Shown one piece after another: positions 1-8,430 of a stretch of 64,000 nucleotides of DNA (positions are counted from its first letter, which is position 1; the number at the start of each line of letters is the position of its first letter). The stretch comes from Aeromicrobium stalagmiti (GTDB taxonomy: Bacteria; Actinomycetota; Actinomycetes; Propionibacteriales; Nocardioidaceae): assembly GCF_013283745.1 (NCBI RefSeq), contig NZ_JABSTZ010000001.1:514406-578405 (forward strand). Direction: 5' to 3'. The position numbers and the translations under genes were made by a program. A model generated the notes under the pieces. That model was not told the DNA's origin and ran no database searches. It saw only the letters and a program-made list of their open reading frames with translations.

Positions 1-638
1 ATCATGGCGTGCATCGACTCGTCGGCCGGAGCGATCAGGGGCAGCGGCCCCTGGTCGGGGCGCGCCCGCAGGCCGTCGAGGAACAGCGCGAGATAGCGCC
101 GCCACAGCTCGGGCTGCTGCGGTGTGGTGATCGAGCTCATCAGCATCAGGCTGACGCCGAGATCGGTCGCCTCGACGTCGGACCGCAGCGTGCCGTCGGC
201 CTGCGCACGCACGACCATCGCCTCGATGAGCGGACCCAGCTGCTCGCGCCCGATCGTCATGTGGGCGTCCTGGTCGACGGTGCGGACCATCGCCTCCTTC
301 AGACCCCGGTCGGCGACCTGCCGCTCGAGTGCCCGCTCGAGGAACCACACGAGCCCGTCCCAGGGATCGGGGCGGGTCGTCGCCTCCTCGGCGATCGTCA
401 CGATCTCGCGGATGCGTGACTCGAACAGCGCCTGCACGAGCTCGTCGCGCTCGGGGAACCGGCGATAGACCGTGCCCACGCCGATGCCGGCGCGCCGGGC
501 GATCTCGTCGTACCCGGCGTCGAGCCCGTGCTCGGCGAAGACCTCTGCCGCGGTGTCGAGGATCAGCTGACGGTTGCGCGCAGCGTCGGCGCGCAGCGGT
601 CGGTCCGCCTCGTCGCCCTCGGGGATCTGCGTGGTCAT
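1..638 (-). CDS. TetR/AcrR-family transcriptional regulator (3' end cut by window edge)
   Basis: The reverse-strand frame is open from an ATG at 638 to the window edge, giving at least 212 residues, so nearly the whole protein is present. The N-terminal third is a TetR helix-turn-helix: residues about 22-66 contain ILDTAAEVFAEHG and then the recognition helix region GIGVGTVYRRFPERDEL. The rest is a helical ligand-binding region of the kind usually labelled TetR C-terminal. It is divergent from an MFS drug exporter at 790, the classic layout of a repressor controlling its own efflux pump. The 150-bp gap holds repeated GGAA/TTCC inverted motifs that could be its operator. The ligand is unknown. 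Confidence 0.9.
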   Translation of the reverse strand, partial: MTTQIPEGDEADRPLRADAARNRQLILDTAAEVFAEHGLDAGYDEIARRAGIGVGTVYRRFPERDELVQALFESRIREIVTIAEEATTRPDPWDGLVWFLERALERQVADRGLKEAMVRTVDQDAHMTIGREQLGPLIEAMVVRAQADGTLRSDVEATDLGVSLMLMSSITTPQQPELWRRYLALFLDGLRARPDQGPLPLIAPADESMHAM

Positions 639-661
639 GAGGCCGATGGTACCGGAGCGGA

Positions 662-751
662 GGAAGTTTTCCGTTTAGTGCGAGACATCACACGTTCAAG
701 TGGAGACAGGTTTCCGGTTATGTCCTAGAGTGAAACGGAAGAGACTTTCCG
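662..751. promoter_or_regulatory. Candidate TetR operators between divergent tetR and MFS genes
   Basis: Two short inverted repeats are visible: GGAA-3-TTCC at 662-672 and CGGAA-6-TTCCG at 736-751. In addition TTCCGTTT (669-676) is the exact reverse complement of AAACGGAA (733-740), so the flanks of the intergenic region mirror each other. TetR-family repressors usually bind such palindromes near their own promoter. Binding is inferred from position only. Confidence 0.45.
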
Positions 752-789
752 CTTTCGCACGGAGCACCGACCCAAGACCTGGAGATCCC

Positions 790-2292
790 ATGGCAACCAC
801 CCTCACCGACGACCGGTCACCCGACCGGGTCGTCGACCCCGCAGACAATCCCCACCACGCGACGCGCTGGCTGATCCTGGCCGTCATCGCGCTGGCCCAG
901 CTCATCGTCGTGCTCGACGCGACCATCGTGAACATCGCGCTGCCGTCGGCCCAGGAGGCGCTCGCGTTCTCCAACGACAACCGTCAGTGGATCGTGACCG
1001 GCTACGCGCTCGCATTCGGCTCGCTGCTGCTGCTCGGTGGCCGGCTGAGCGACCTGATCGGCCGCCGCCCGATGTTCATCGCCGGCCTGATCGGCTTCGC
1101 CGCGGCCTCCGCCGTCGGTGGCGCCGCGCAGAACTTCGAGGTGCTCGTCGGCGCCCGCGTCGCCCAGGGCGTCTTCGGTGCCCTGCTGGCCCCCGCGGCC
1201 CTCTCGCTGCTGACCGTGACGTTCACCGATGCCAAGGAGCGCGCCCGTGCGTTCGCGATCTTCGGTGCGATCTCCGGCGCCGGCGGCGCGATCGGCCTCA
1301 TCCTCGGCGGAGCCCTCACCGAGTACCTCTCATGGCGCTGGTGCCTCTACGTCAACGTCCCGCTCGCGGCCATCGCCGTCGTCGGAGCGATCGTGATGCT
1401 CAAGAAGCAGCCGAAGGCGGAGGACGCCAAGGGCATCGACGTCCCCGGCACGGTCATCGTCGTCGCAGGTCTCGTGTCGTTCGTCTACGGCCTCGCGAGC
1501 GCCGAGTCCGACGGCTGGGGCAGCGCCACCACGCTGATCTGCGTCATCGCGGGCCTCGCCCTCCTCGCCCTGTTCGCCGTCGTCGAGAGCCGGGTCAAGG
1601 ACCCGCTGCTCCCGCTGCACATCGTCTGGGACCGCACCCGCGGCGCCTCGTTCCTCGTCGTGGCCTTCGTCGGCATCGGCCTGTTCGCGGTGTTCCTCTT
1701 CCTCACCTACTACGTGTCGCTGACGCTCGGCTACTCGCCGCTCAAGACCGGCTTCTCGTTCGTCCCGATGATCCTCGGCATCATGGCCACGGCCACCGGC
1801 TCCGCCGGCCTGGTCGCCAAGATCGGCCCGAAGATCCCCGTGTTCGTCGGCATGCTGCTCGCCGCGGTCGGCATGGTCCTGTTCGCCCAGCTCGAGGTCG
1901 ACAGCTCGTACGCCGCGCACATCCTGCCCGGGCTGATCATCACGGGTCTCGGCATCGGACTGTCGATGGCGCCGGCGTTCAGCGCAGCCACCTCGGGTGT
2001 CGACGCCGAGCATGCTGGTGTCGCATCGGCGTCGGTCAACACGTTCCAGCAGATCGGTGGCTCCATCGGCACCGCGGTGCTGAGCGCGTTCGCCGCGACC
2101 GCCACGACGGACTACCTGGCCGGCAGGTCGGCCTCGGAGCTCAACCAGCAGCTCGCCGCGGTCCACGGCTACACCACCGTGTTCTGGTGGGCGGCCGGCA
2201 TCTTCCTGGTCGGCGCGATCCTCTGCGGCGCACTGTTCCGCAGCGGCCCCGTCGAGGTCGATCCGGACGCTGCTCCTGTCCTCGCTCACTGA
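790..2292 (+). CDS. MFS drug exporter, DHA2 (EmrB/QacA) family, 14 TM
   Basis: 500-residue integral membrane transporter, probably a proton-driven exporter of drugs or other amphipathic compounds. The DHA2 signature LDATIVNIALP lies in TM1, motif A GGRLSDLIGRRP follows TM2, and a glycine-rich motif C-like stretch (GAISGAGGAIGLILGG) is in TM5. The length and hydrophobic pattern fit 14 membrane segments. I chose the ATG at 790, preceded by GGAG at 781-784, over an upstream in-frame ATG at 700 that would add a charged, non-homologous leader and cover the promoter. The divergent TetR gene probably represses it. Confidence 0.92.
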   Translation: MATTLTDDRSPDRVVDPADNPHHATRWLILAVIALAQLIVVLDATIVNIALPSAQEALAFSNDNRQWIVTGYALAFGSLLLLGGRLSDLIGRRPMFIAGLIGFAAASAVGGAAQNFEVLVGARVAQGVFGALLAPAALSLLTVTFTDAKERARAFAIFGAISGAGGAIGLILGGALTEYLSWRWCLYVNVPLAAIAVVGAIVMLKKQPKAEDAKGIDVPGTVIVVAGLVSFVYGLASAESDGWGSATTLICVIAGLALLALFAVVESRVKDPLLPLHIVWDRTRGASFLVVAFVGIGLFAVFLFLTYYVSLTLGYSPLKTGFSFVPMILGIMATATGSAGLVAKIGPKIPVFVGMLLAAVGMVLFAQLEVDSSYAAHILPGLIITGLGIGLSMAPAFSAATSGVDAEHAGVASASVNTFQQIGGSIGTAVLSAFAATATTDYLAGRSASELNQQLAAVHGYTTVFWWAAGIFLVGAILCGALFRSGPVEVDPDAAPVLAH

Positions 2293-2308
2293 GAGCCAGG
2301 ACCACCTC

Positions 2309-3094
2309 GTGTCCAGCCTGACCGGACACCGGCACAGCCCGGCCCGCGCGACCACTCCCTCGTCGCGCGGGTCGGGCCTGCTCGCGCTCGCAGGCCTCCG
2401 TGAGGTCGCCCTGCTCACGGCGCTGTGGTTCACCTACGCGTTCAGCCGGGTCGCGGCGAGCGACGACCTCGCGTCCGCGCGCGACCGGGCGGCCGACGTG
2501 CTCCACCTCGAGCAGATCCTCCACCTCGACGTGGAGTCGTGGCTCAACCACACCCTCACGCCCCTGTCGCAGATCGCCGTCCCGATGTCGTTCTGGTACG
2601 CGTCGCTGCACTACCTCGCCACGCCGGCCGTGCTGGTCTTCCTGTTCGTCCGCCATCGTGCCGAGTACCCGCGGGCGCGCAACGCGATCGTGATCGGCTC
2701 GGCGATCGGGCTGGCCGGCTACGTGCTGCTCCCGACCGCCCCGCCACGCCTGATGCCGGGCGGCGCCTACCTCGACACCCTCGTCAGCACGGCCGACGTC
2801 GGCTGGTGGAGCGGGCAGACCTCGCTGCCGGGCGGCCTCGGGCAGATGGCCAACGAGCTGGCCGCGATGCCGTCGCTTCACGTCGGCTGGACGATCTGGG
2901 TCGCCTGGGCCGTGTGGCGTCACACGAACGGGGTCGGCCGAGCGATCGCCGTCCTGTACGCCGCGGGAACGACGCTCGTCGTCGTGGCGACGGGGAATCA
3001 CTGGGTCCTCGACGCTGTTGCAGGAGCCGTGGTCGTCGCAGTGGGCATCGTCGTGTCGGGCCGGATCGATCAGCGTCACCGGCCGGTCACATGA
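2309..3094 (+). CDS. PAP2-superfamily membrane phosphatase / inositol phosphotransferase-like protein
   Basis: 261 residues with about six membrane segments. The PAP2 active-site blocks are visible near the C-terminus: AMPSLHVGW (phosphatase motif with the catalytic His) and GNHWVLDAVAG (second His and Asp). This arrangement is found in PAP2 proteins that act on lipid phosphates or on phosphatidylinositol-type headgroups. The start is a GTG at 2309, 16 bp after the MFS stop, with a weak GAG-rich ribosome site. The stop overlaps the next gene's ATG (ATGA at 3091), so it is translated together with the DedA gene. The exact substrate cannot be read from the sequence. Confidence 0.85.
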   Translation: MSSLTGHRHSPARATTPSSRGSGLLALAGLREVALLTALWFTYAFSRVAASDDLASARDRAADVLHLEQILHLDVESWLNHTLTPLSQIAVPMSFWYASLHYLATPAVLVFLFVRHRAEYPRARNAIVIGSAIGLAGYVLLPTAPPRLMPGGAYLDTLVSTADVGWWSGQTSLPGGLGQMANELAAMPSLHVGWTIWVAWAVWRHTNGVGRAIAVLYAAGTTLVVVATGNHWVLDAVAGAVVVAVGIVVSGRIDQRHRPVT

Positions 3095-3774
3095 CCAGCG
3101 CCCTGCTGGGCTTCGCCTTCGCCTTCGCCGAGTCGGGCCTCGGGCTCGGCGCGATCATCCCCGGCGAGGTGGCGATCTCGAGCCTCGCGGCCAGCCTGCA
3201 GGGTCCGGTCACGATCATCGCGCTCGGCCTGGCTGTCGCGATCGGCGCGACCACCGCGGACCACCTGGGCCTGTTCATCGGGCGCGCGGGCGGCACGCGG
3301 CTGCGGGAGTCGCGGCTCATCGCCCGGGTCGGCGTCGACCGCTGGGACCGCGCCGGCGAGCTCGTCCAGCGTCACGGATTCTGGGCCGTGCTCGCCAGTC
3401 GCCTGCTGCCGCTGGTCCGCACGGTCATGCCGGTGGTCGCCGGCGCCGCCGGCCTGCGCTACCGCTGGTTCCTGCTCGCATCCGTGATCGGCGCCCTCGC
3501 GTGGTCGTCACTGTGGGTCGGCGCAGGCGCCGGCATCGCCGCGACCGGGGTGCTCGACGATCCGTGGCTGATCGGCGGGATCGTCGCGGCCGCGGTGGTC
3601 GCGATCGCCGTCCGCAGCCTCGTCCGGCGGCGTCGCGCCAGCCGATCAGCTGGACAGCCGGCCGGCGAGACGGTCGCGGAACGCGGTGCTCCGGTCGTCG
3701 AGACCGGTGACGACGACCTCGGCGCCGCGAGCCTCGTACCGTGCCTGGATGGCCTCGATCACCGCGACCGATGA
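3091..3774 (+). CDS. DedA-family membrane protein
   Basis: 227-residue membrane protein of the DedA/SNARE-associated (VTT) family, thought to move or flip lipids such as undecaprenyl phosphate. The IIPGEVAI motif near residue 20, the GRAGG stretch and the conserved block SRLLPLVRTVMPVVAGAAG are family hallmarks. The ATG overlaps the PAP2 stop, so the pair is translationally coupled. The last 43 residues or so (from about 3646) are read antisense through the C-terminus of the convergent SulP gene. They look low-complexity and are probably not part of the ancestral protein, which would end near the basic stretch VRRRRASRS. Confidence 0.85.
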   Translation: MTSALLGFAFAFAESGLGLGAIIPGEVAISSLAASLQGPVTIIALGLAVAIGATTADHLGLFIGRAGGTRLRESRLIARVGVDRWDRAGELVQRHGFWAVLASRLLPLVRTVMPVVAGAAGLRYRWFLLASVIGALAWSSLWVGAGAGIAATGVLDDPWLIGGIVAAAVVAIAVRSLVRRRRASRSAGQPAGETVAERGAPVVETGDDDLGAASLVPCLDGLDHRDR

Positions 3775-5118
3775 CACGTCCCACACCTGACCCTCGCTGA
3801 GGTCGATCACGACCGTCGACGGGTCGTCAGGGTGGCCGAAGTGCTCCGGCAGGTCGTGGCTGCTACCGAAGAACAGCGGGCCGACCACCCGGTAGTGCAC
3901 AGCCGCTCCGTCGTCGGTCACCGAGCGGTGGACGCGAAGGACGCCGGAGACCCGGCGCGCGAACAGCACGAGCGCCAGCAGGACGCCCACGGCCACACCG
4001 GCCGCCAGGTTCTCGGTCAGCACGACCGTGGCGATCGTGACGACGAGCACCGCGGTCTCCGACAACGGCATGTGTCGCAGCGTGGCAGGCCGGACGCTGT
4101 GCCAGTCGACCGTGTTGATCGCCACGATCATCATCACGGCTGCCAGGGCGACCATCGGGATGTGGGCGACCAGCCCGCTGAGCACCGTGATGAACAGCAG
4201 CAGCGCCAGACCCGCGACCACCGTCGAGAGCCGCGTGCGGGCGCGGCCGATCTTCACGTTGACGATGCTCTGACCGATCATGGCGCAGCCCGCGATGCCG
4301 CCGTAGAACCCGGCGAGGACGTTGGCGACGCCGAGCGCCCACGACTCGCGGGTCTTGTTCGACCGGGTGTCGGTCAGGTCGTCGACGACCTTCGCCGTCA
4401 GCAACGACTCGAGCAGCCCGACGAACGCGACGCTCAGGGCCGTCGGCCAGATGATCCGCAACGTCTCGAGGTCCAGCGGCACGTCGAGGGGCGTCCAGCC
4501 CGGCAGACCGCCACCGATGGCACCCTCGTCGCCGACGTCGGGGACGTGGGTCGTCATGACCCAGGCGATGGCGGTCACCACCACGATCGCCACCAGCGGC
4601 GCGGGCACCGCCTTCGTGAGGCGCGGCAGACCGAGCACGATCGCGACCGTGAGGGCGAACAGCACGTAGGCGACGACAGGGACGTCGACGAGGTGGCGCA
4701 CCTGGGCGGCGAAGATCAGCACCCCGAGCGCGTTGACGAAGCCGAGCATCACCGAGCGCGGGACGAACTTCATCAGCCGGGCCAGCCCCGTCACGCCGAA
4801 GGCGATCTGGACCGCTCCGGCCAGCACGACCGCCGGGAGCAGGTACTCGACCCCGTGGTCCTTGACCAGCGGCGCCACGACCAGGGCGACGGAGCCGGCT
4901 GCCGCCGTGACCATCGCCGACCGCCCGCCGAGGAAGGACATCGAGATCGCCAGGACGACCGAGGCGACGAGGCTGACCTGCGGGTCGACGCCGGCGACGA
5001 CGGAGAAGGAGACCACCTCGGGCACCAGGGCGAGCGTCGTCAGGATGCCCGCCAGGACCTCGGCGGAGACGACGCGCGGATCGCGGAGGGCACGCCGCAG
5101 CGTCCTGGCTTGCTCCAT
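3646..5118 (-). CDS. SulP-family anion permease with STAS domain
   Basis: 490-residue transporter of the SLC26/SulP family (sulfate, bicarbonate or other anions). The transmembrane domain covers residues about 20-390, with the early SulP block (LVPEVVSFSVVAGVDPQ) and a FYGGIAGCAMIGQS stretch. A C-terminal STAS domain (about 400-485) contains VIDLSEGQVWDVSS, where the family normally has a DxSxV-type loop. It is transcribed toward DedA and overlaps that gene by 129 nt tail to tail. The anion is not predictable from the sequence. Confidence 0.92.
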   Translation of the reverse strand: MEQARTLRRALRDPRVVSAEVLAGILTTLALVPEVVSFSVVAGVDPQVSLVASVVLAISMSFLGGRSAMVTAAAGSVALVVAPLVKDHGVEYLLPAVVLAGAVQIAFGVTGLARLMKFVPRSVMLGFVNALGVLIFAAQVRHLVDVPVVAYVLFALTVAIVLGLPRLTKAVPAPLVAIVVVTAIAWVMTTHVPDVGDEGAIGGGLPGWTPLDVPLDLETLRIIWPTALSVAFVGLLESLLTAKVVDDLTDTRSNKTRESWALGVANVLAGFYGGIAGCAMIGQSIVNVKIGRARTRLSTVVAGLALLLFITVLSGLVAHIPMVALAAVMMIVAINTVDWHSVRPATLRHMPLSETAVLVVTIATVVLTENLAAGVAVGVLLALVLFARRVSGVLRVHRSVTDDGAAVHYRVVGPLFFGSSHDLPEHFGHPDDPSTVVIDLSEGQVWDVSSVAVIEAIQARYEARGAEVVVTGLDDRSTAFRDRLAGRLSS

Positions 5119-5240
5119 GGTCCTGGCTCCTGCGCTCGAGGTGTGGCTTCCCCTCGCGAAAGCGTCTCCGCCCAGTCTAGATCGAGGTGACCAACGGCAC
5201 GACCGACGAGTTGGGAGTCGTTGATCGGGCGAGATAGTAT

Positions 5241-5272
5241 GACGTCCTAGGGATTTACTAGGACGTCCTAGT
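5241..5272. promoter_or_regulatory. Perfect 16-bp palindromic operator upstream of beta-oxidation pair
   Basis: ACTAGGACGTCCTAGT at 5257-5272 is a perfect palindrome. Its half GACGTCCTAG (5262-5271) is repeated in direct orientation at 5241-5250, exactly 21 bp (two helical turns) away. It lies 29 bp upstream of the dehydrogenase ATG. Fatty-acid and sterol catabolic genes in actinobacteria are often held by TetR-type repressors on short palindromes of this size. No regulator gene is adjacent, so the cognate protein must be elsewhere. Confidence 0.7.
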
Positions 5273-5300
5273 GACTGATCCCAGCGAGTGAGGGAGCAGC

Positions 5301-6164
5301 ATGAGCGGTATCGAGAAGGTCGGAGTCATCGGCGGAGGGCTGATGGGATCCGGCATTACCGAGGTCGCCGCTCGCGCGGGCCTCGACGTCGTGGTCATCG
5401 AGATCAGCGCCGACGCCGCCAAGGCCGCGGCCGAGCGAGTCGAGGGGTCGCTGCGCAAGGCAGAGTCCCGCGGCAAGATCGAGCCCGCCGAGGTCACCGC
5501 CGTCCTCGACCGCATCCGCTTCGAGACCGATCTGGAGACCCTGGCCGACCGCGACCTCGTCGTGGAGGCCGCGTCCGAGGACGAGAAGGTCAAGCTCGAG
5601 CTCTTCCGCACCCTCGGCCAGGTGCTCACCCAGGACGATGCGATCCTGGCGTCCAACACGTCCTCGATCCCGATCGTCAAGCTCGGTGCCGTGTCCGGGC
5701 GCGCCAACCACGTCATGGGCGTCCACTTCTTCAACCCCGCCCCGGTCATGCAGCTCGTCGAGCTCATCCCCTCGCTGACGACGTCCCCCGACACCCTCGA
5801 CCGCATGCGCTCGTGGGTCACCGAGACCCTGGGCAAGAAGCCGATCGACGCGACCGACCGCGCCGGCTTCGTCGTCAACTCCCTGCTCGTGCCCTACCTG
5901 CTGTCGGCGATCCGCATGTACGAGGCGGGCTACGCCTCGGCCGCCGACATCGACCGCGGCATGGTGCTCGGCTGCGGCCACCCCATGGGCCCGCTCGCGC
6001 TCTCGGACCTCATCGGCCTCGACACCGTCAAGGCGATCGGCCAGTCGATGTACGACGAGTTCAAGGAGCCCCTCTACTCCCCGCCCCCGTTGCTCGACCG
6101 CATGGTCGACGCCGGCCTGCTCGGCAAGAAGAGCGGCCAGGGCTTCTACGGCTACGAAGGCTGA
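5301..6164 (+). CDS. 3-hydroxybutyryl-CoA / 3-hydroxyacyl-CoA dehydrogenase (FadB2-like)
   Basis: 287-residue stand-alone NAD-dependent dehydrogenase that oxidises 3-hydroxyacyl-CoA to 3-oxoacyl-CoA. The N-terminal Rossmann glycine motif GVIGGGLMGSGI is at residues 8-19. NTSSIPI and the catalytic-His block GVHFFNPAPVMQLVE follow. The C-terminal helical dimerisation domain includes GFVVNSLLVPYL. A good ribosome site (GGGAG) precedes the ATG. The downstream acyl-CoA dehydrogenase begins 23 bp after the stop, so the two steps of beta-oxidation are probably co-transcribed from the promoter with the 16-bp palindrome. Confidence 0.93.
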   Translation: MSGIEKVGVIGGGLMGSGITEVAARAGLDVVVIEISADAAKAAAERVEGSLRKAESRGKIEPAEVTAVLDRIRFETDLETLADRDLVVEAASEDEKVKLELFRTLGQVLTQDDAILASNTSSIPIVKLGAVSGRANHVMGVHFFNPAPVMQLVELIPSLTTSPDTLDRMRSWVTETLGKKPIDATDRAGFVVNSLLVPYLLSAIRMYEAGYASAADIDRGMVLGCGHPMGPLALSDLIGLDTVKAIGQSMYDEFKEPLYSPPPLLDRMVDAGLLGKKSGQGFYGYEG

Positions 6165-6186
6165 CCCCATGAAGAACGGAACCACC

Positions 6187-7359
6187 ATGACCGATGCACC
6201 CGACATGTTCGTGCTCTCCGAGGAGCACCAGGCGATCCGCGAGGCCGTCCGGGCCGTCGCCGAGAACAAGATCGCGCCCTACGCGGCCGACGTCGACGCC
6301 AACGCCCGCTTCCCGCAGGAGGCTGCTGACGCCCTGCTGGCGTCCGACTTCCACGCCCCCCACGTGCCGGAGGAGTACGGCGGAGCCGGGGCCGACGCCC
6401 TCGCGACCGTGCTCGTGATCGAGGAGGTCGCCCGCGTCTGCGTGTCGTCCTCGCTGATCCCCGCCGTCAACAAGCTCGGCTCGCTGCCCGTCATGATCGG
6501 TGGCGGTGAGGAGATCAAGGCCAAGTACCTCTCCAAGCTCGCCTCCGGCGAGGGTGCGTTCTCCTACTGCCTGTCCGAGCCCATGGCCGGCTCGGACGCC
6601 GCCAACCAGCAGACCAAGGCCGTCCGCGACGGTGACGACTGGGTGCTCAACGGCGTCAAGCGCTGGATCAGCAACGCCGGCTGGTCCGACTACTACACGG
6701 TGCTGGCACAGACCGACCCGTCCAAGCGCACCAAGGGCATCACGGCGTTCGTCGTCGAGAAGTCCGACGAGGGCGTCTCGTTCGGCGCCCCCGAGAAGAA
6801 GCTCGGCATCAAGGGCTCACCGACGCGGGAGGTCTACCTCGACAACGTCCGCATCCCCGGCGACCGCATCATCGGCGAGGTCGGCGAGGGCTTCTCGATC
6901 GCGATGAAGACCCTCGACCACACCCGCGTCACGATCGCCGCCCAGGCGGTCGGCGTCGCGCAGGGTGCGCTCGACTTCGCGCTCGGCTACATCCAGGAGC
7001 GCGAGCAGTTCGGTCACCCGATCAGCGACTTCCAGGGCATCCAGTTCATGGTCGCCGACATGGGCATGAAGATCGAGGCCGCGCGTCAGCTGACGTACGC
7101 CGCTGCTGGGCGGTCCGAGCGCGGCGACAAGGACCTCACGTTCTTCGGCGCAGCGGCCAAGGCGTTCGCGTCCGACACCGCCATGCAGGTCACGACCGAC
7201 GCCGTGCAGCTGCTCGGCGGCTACGGCTTCACGGCCGACTACCCGCTCGAGCGGATGATGCGTGACGCCAAGATCACCCAGATCTACGAGGGCACCAACC
7301 AGGTGCAGCGCGTCGTCATGGCCCGCCAGCTGCTGGCTGGGGTGCAGTCGACGCTCTAG
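6187..7359 (+). CDS. Acyl-CoA dehydrogenase (FadE25-like)
   Basis: 390-residue FAD enzyme catalysing the first, alpha-beta desaturation step of acyl-CoA oxidation. FAD/substrate motifs are YCLSEPMAGSDA near residue 125 and WISNAG in the middle domain. The catalytic glutamate sits in QIYEGTNQVQR near the C-terminus, the position used by short/medium-chain enzymes. I prefer the ATG at 6187 (GGAA just upstream) to an in-frame ATG at 6169. It follows the hydroxyacyl-CoA dehydrogenase closely and likely shares its transcript. Chain-length specificity cannot be judged. Confidence 0.93.
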   Translation: MTDAPDMFVLSEEHQAIREAVRAVAENKIAPYAADVDANARFPQEAADALLASDFHAPHVPEEYGGAGADALATVLVIEEVARVCVSSSLIPAVNKLGSLPVMIGGGEEIKAKYLSKLASGEGAFSYCLSEPMAGSDAANQQTKAVRDGDDWVLNGVKRWISNAGWSDYYTVLAQTDPSKRTKGITAFVVEKSDEGVSFGAPEKKLGIKGSPTREVYLDNVRIPGDRIIGEVGEGFSIAMKTLDHTRVTIAAQAVGVAQGALDFALGYIQEREQFGHPISDFQGIQFMVADMGMKIEAARQLTYAAAGRSERGDKDLTFFGAAAKAFASDTAMQVTTDAVQLLGGYGFTADYPLERMMRDAKITQIYEGTNQVQRVVMARQLLAGVQSTL

Positions 7360-7383
7360 GTCCGGCCCGGTCAGAATGGTCGG

Positions 7384-7944
7384 GTGACCTCGCCCCTCGA
7401 TGCCGCCCGTTGGCCGCAGCACACCGAGCGACTCGTGCTGCGGCGGACGATCGAGGGCGACGCGGCGAAGATCTTCGCCTACCGCTCACGGCGCGACGTC
7501 AGCGAGTGGATCGGCGGCTGGGCGACGGACCTGGCCGACTTCGAGGAGCGTCTCGGCGACGGCTCGACGACTGTCGTGGTCGAGCACGACGGCCGGGTGG
7601 TCGGCGACCTCATGGTGCAGGTCAGTGATGCCTGGTCCCAGCGCGAGGTCAACGACGACGCGAAGGGCACGCAGGCCGAGTTGGGCTGGACGTTCGACCC
7701 GGAGCACCACGGTCTGGGGCTGGCCACCGAGGCGGTGCGCGAGCTGATCCGCCTGTGCCTCGACGACCTCGGGCTTCGCCGGGTCACGGCTGTCTGCTTC
7801 ACCGACAACGAGCCGTCGTGGCGCCTGATGGAGCGCCTGGGCATGCGTCGCGAGGCCCATCACGTGCGGGGCTCGCTGCACCGCGATCACGGCTGGCTCG
7901 ACGAGTACGTCTATGCGTTGCTCGCCGACGAGCCGCGGGGCTGA
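7384..7944 (+). CDS. GNAT-family N-acetyltransferase (RimJ/RimL type)
   Basis: 186 residues with a GNAT fold. The opening ERLVLRRTIEGDA is typical of the RimJ/RimL branch. A motif A-like acetyl-CoA loop follows (HHGLGLATEAVRELI), then the C-terminal block FTDNEPSWRLMERLGMRRE. Such proteins acetylate ribosomal protein termini, antibiotics or small amines; the substrate here is unknown. The start is a GTG at 7384, 24 bp after the acyl-CoA dehydrogenase. It ends 5 bp from the convergent lipoprotein gene. Confidence 0.9.
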   Translation: MTSPLDAARWPQHTERLVLRRTIEGDAAKIFAYRSRRDVSEWIGGWATDLADFEERLGDGSTTVVVEHDGRVVGDLMVQVSDAWSQREVNDDAKGTQAELGWTFDPEHHGLGLATEAVRELIRLCLDDLGLRRVTAVCFTDNEPSWRLMERLGMRREAHHVRGSLHRDHGWLDEYVYALLADEPRG

Positions 7945-7949
7945 CCGCC

Positions 7950-8363
7950 CTACTTCGTCGCCAGCACCTGCACGTGGCAGGTGCCGCCCGCCTCGGGCGC
8001 GGGCACCTTGTTGATCGCGAACCCGACCGAGCCGCCGGCGCCGACGTTGGGCACCTGCTTGGTCTTGGCAGGCTGCTCGCCACCCGTCGCCTCGCCGATG
8101 AAGACCGTGACCTGGAACGTGACCGCGGCCTTGCCACCGTTGACCAGGAAGCCGGACGCCTTCCACGTGCCCTTGCTGTACTTGTCGCACCGGAACCGCA
8201 TGAGGGCCTCGGGTGCGGGAGTGCCCTTCGGGCTGACCGTCGTCGGCTTCGTGGTCGCCGCGGTCGTGGGAGCGGTGGTCGCGGTGGGCTTGGCGGCCGG
8301 CTCGTCCGACCCGCCGCCGCAGGCTGCGAGCACGAGGAGGAGAGCCACCGCTGCCACACGCAT
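7950..8363 (-). CDS. Small secreted lipoprotein, unknown function
   Basis: 137 residues. The start at 8363 gives a classic lipoprotein signal peptide with lipobox LAAC (Cys15), followed by a Gly/Ser and then a Thr/Pro/Ala-rich linker to about residue 50. An 85-residue C-terminal domain has two cysteines and beta-type sequence (FQVTVFIGEA, GSVGFAINKVPAP), similar in style to small extracellular FxLYD-like domains. That comparison is tentative. A longer in-frame start at 8612 would place the signal peptide internally and overlap the divergent gene, so I reject it. Confidence 0.8.
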   Translation of the reverse strand: MRVAAVALLLVLAACGGGSDEPAAKPTATTAPTTAATTKPTTVSPKGTPAPEALMRFRCDKYSKGTWKASGFLVNGGKAAVTFQVTVFIGEATGGEQPAKTKQVPNVGAGGSVGFAINKVPAPEAGGTCHVQVLATK

Positions 8364-8430
8364 GAAGCCATCCCACCACGACCGGGCGCCGCGGCGGCGG
8401 AGGCTCGCTCCCGCCCTGTAGCGTCTCCGC

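Noticed and set aside
3832..5190. Long plus-strand ORF of 452 codons opposite the SulP gene
   Set aside because: It is the antisense shadow of a clear transporter gene; its product is a low-complexity Asp/His/Arg-rich sequence with no domain.
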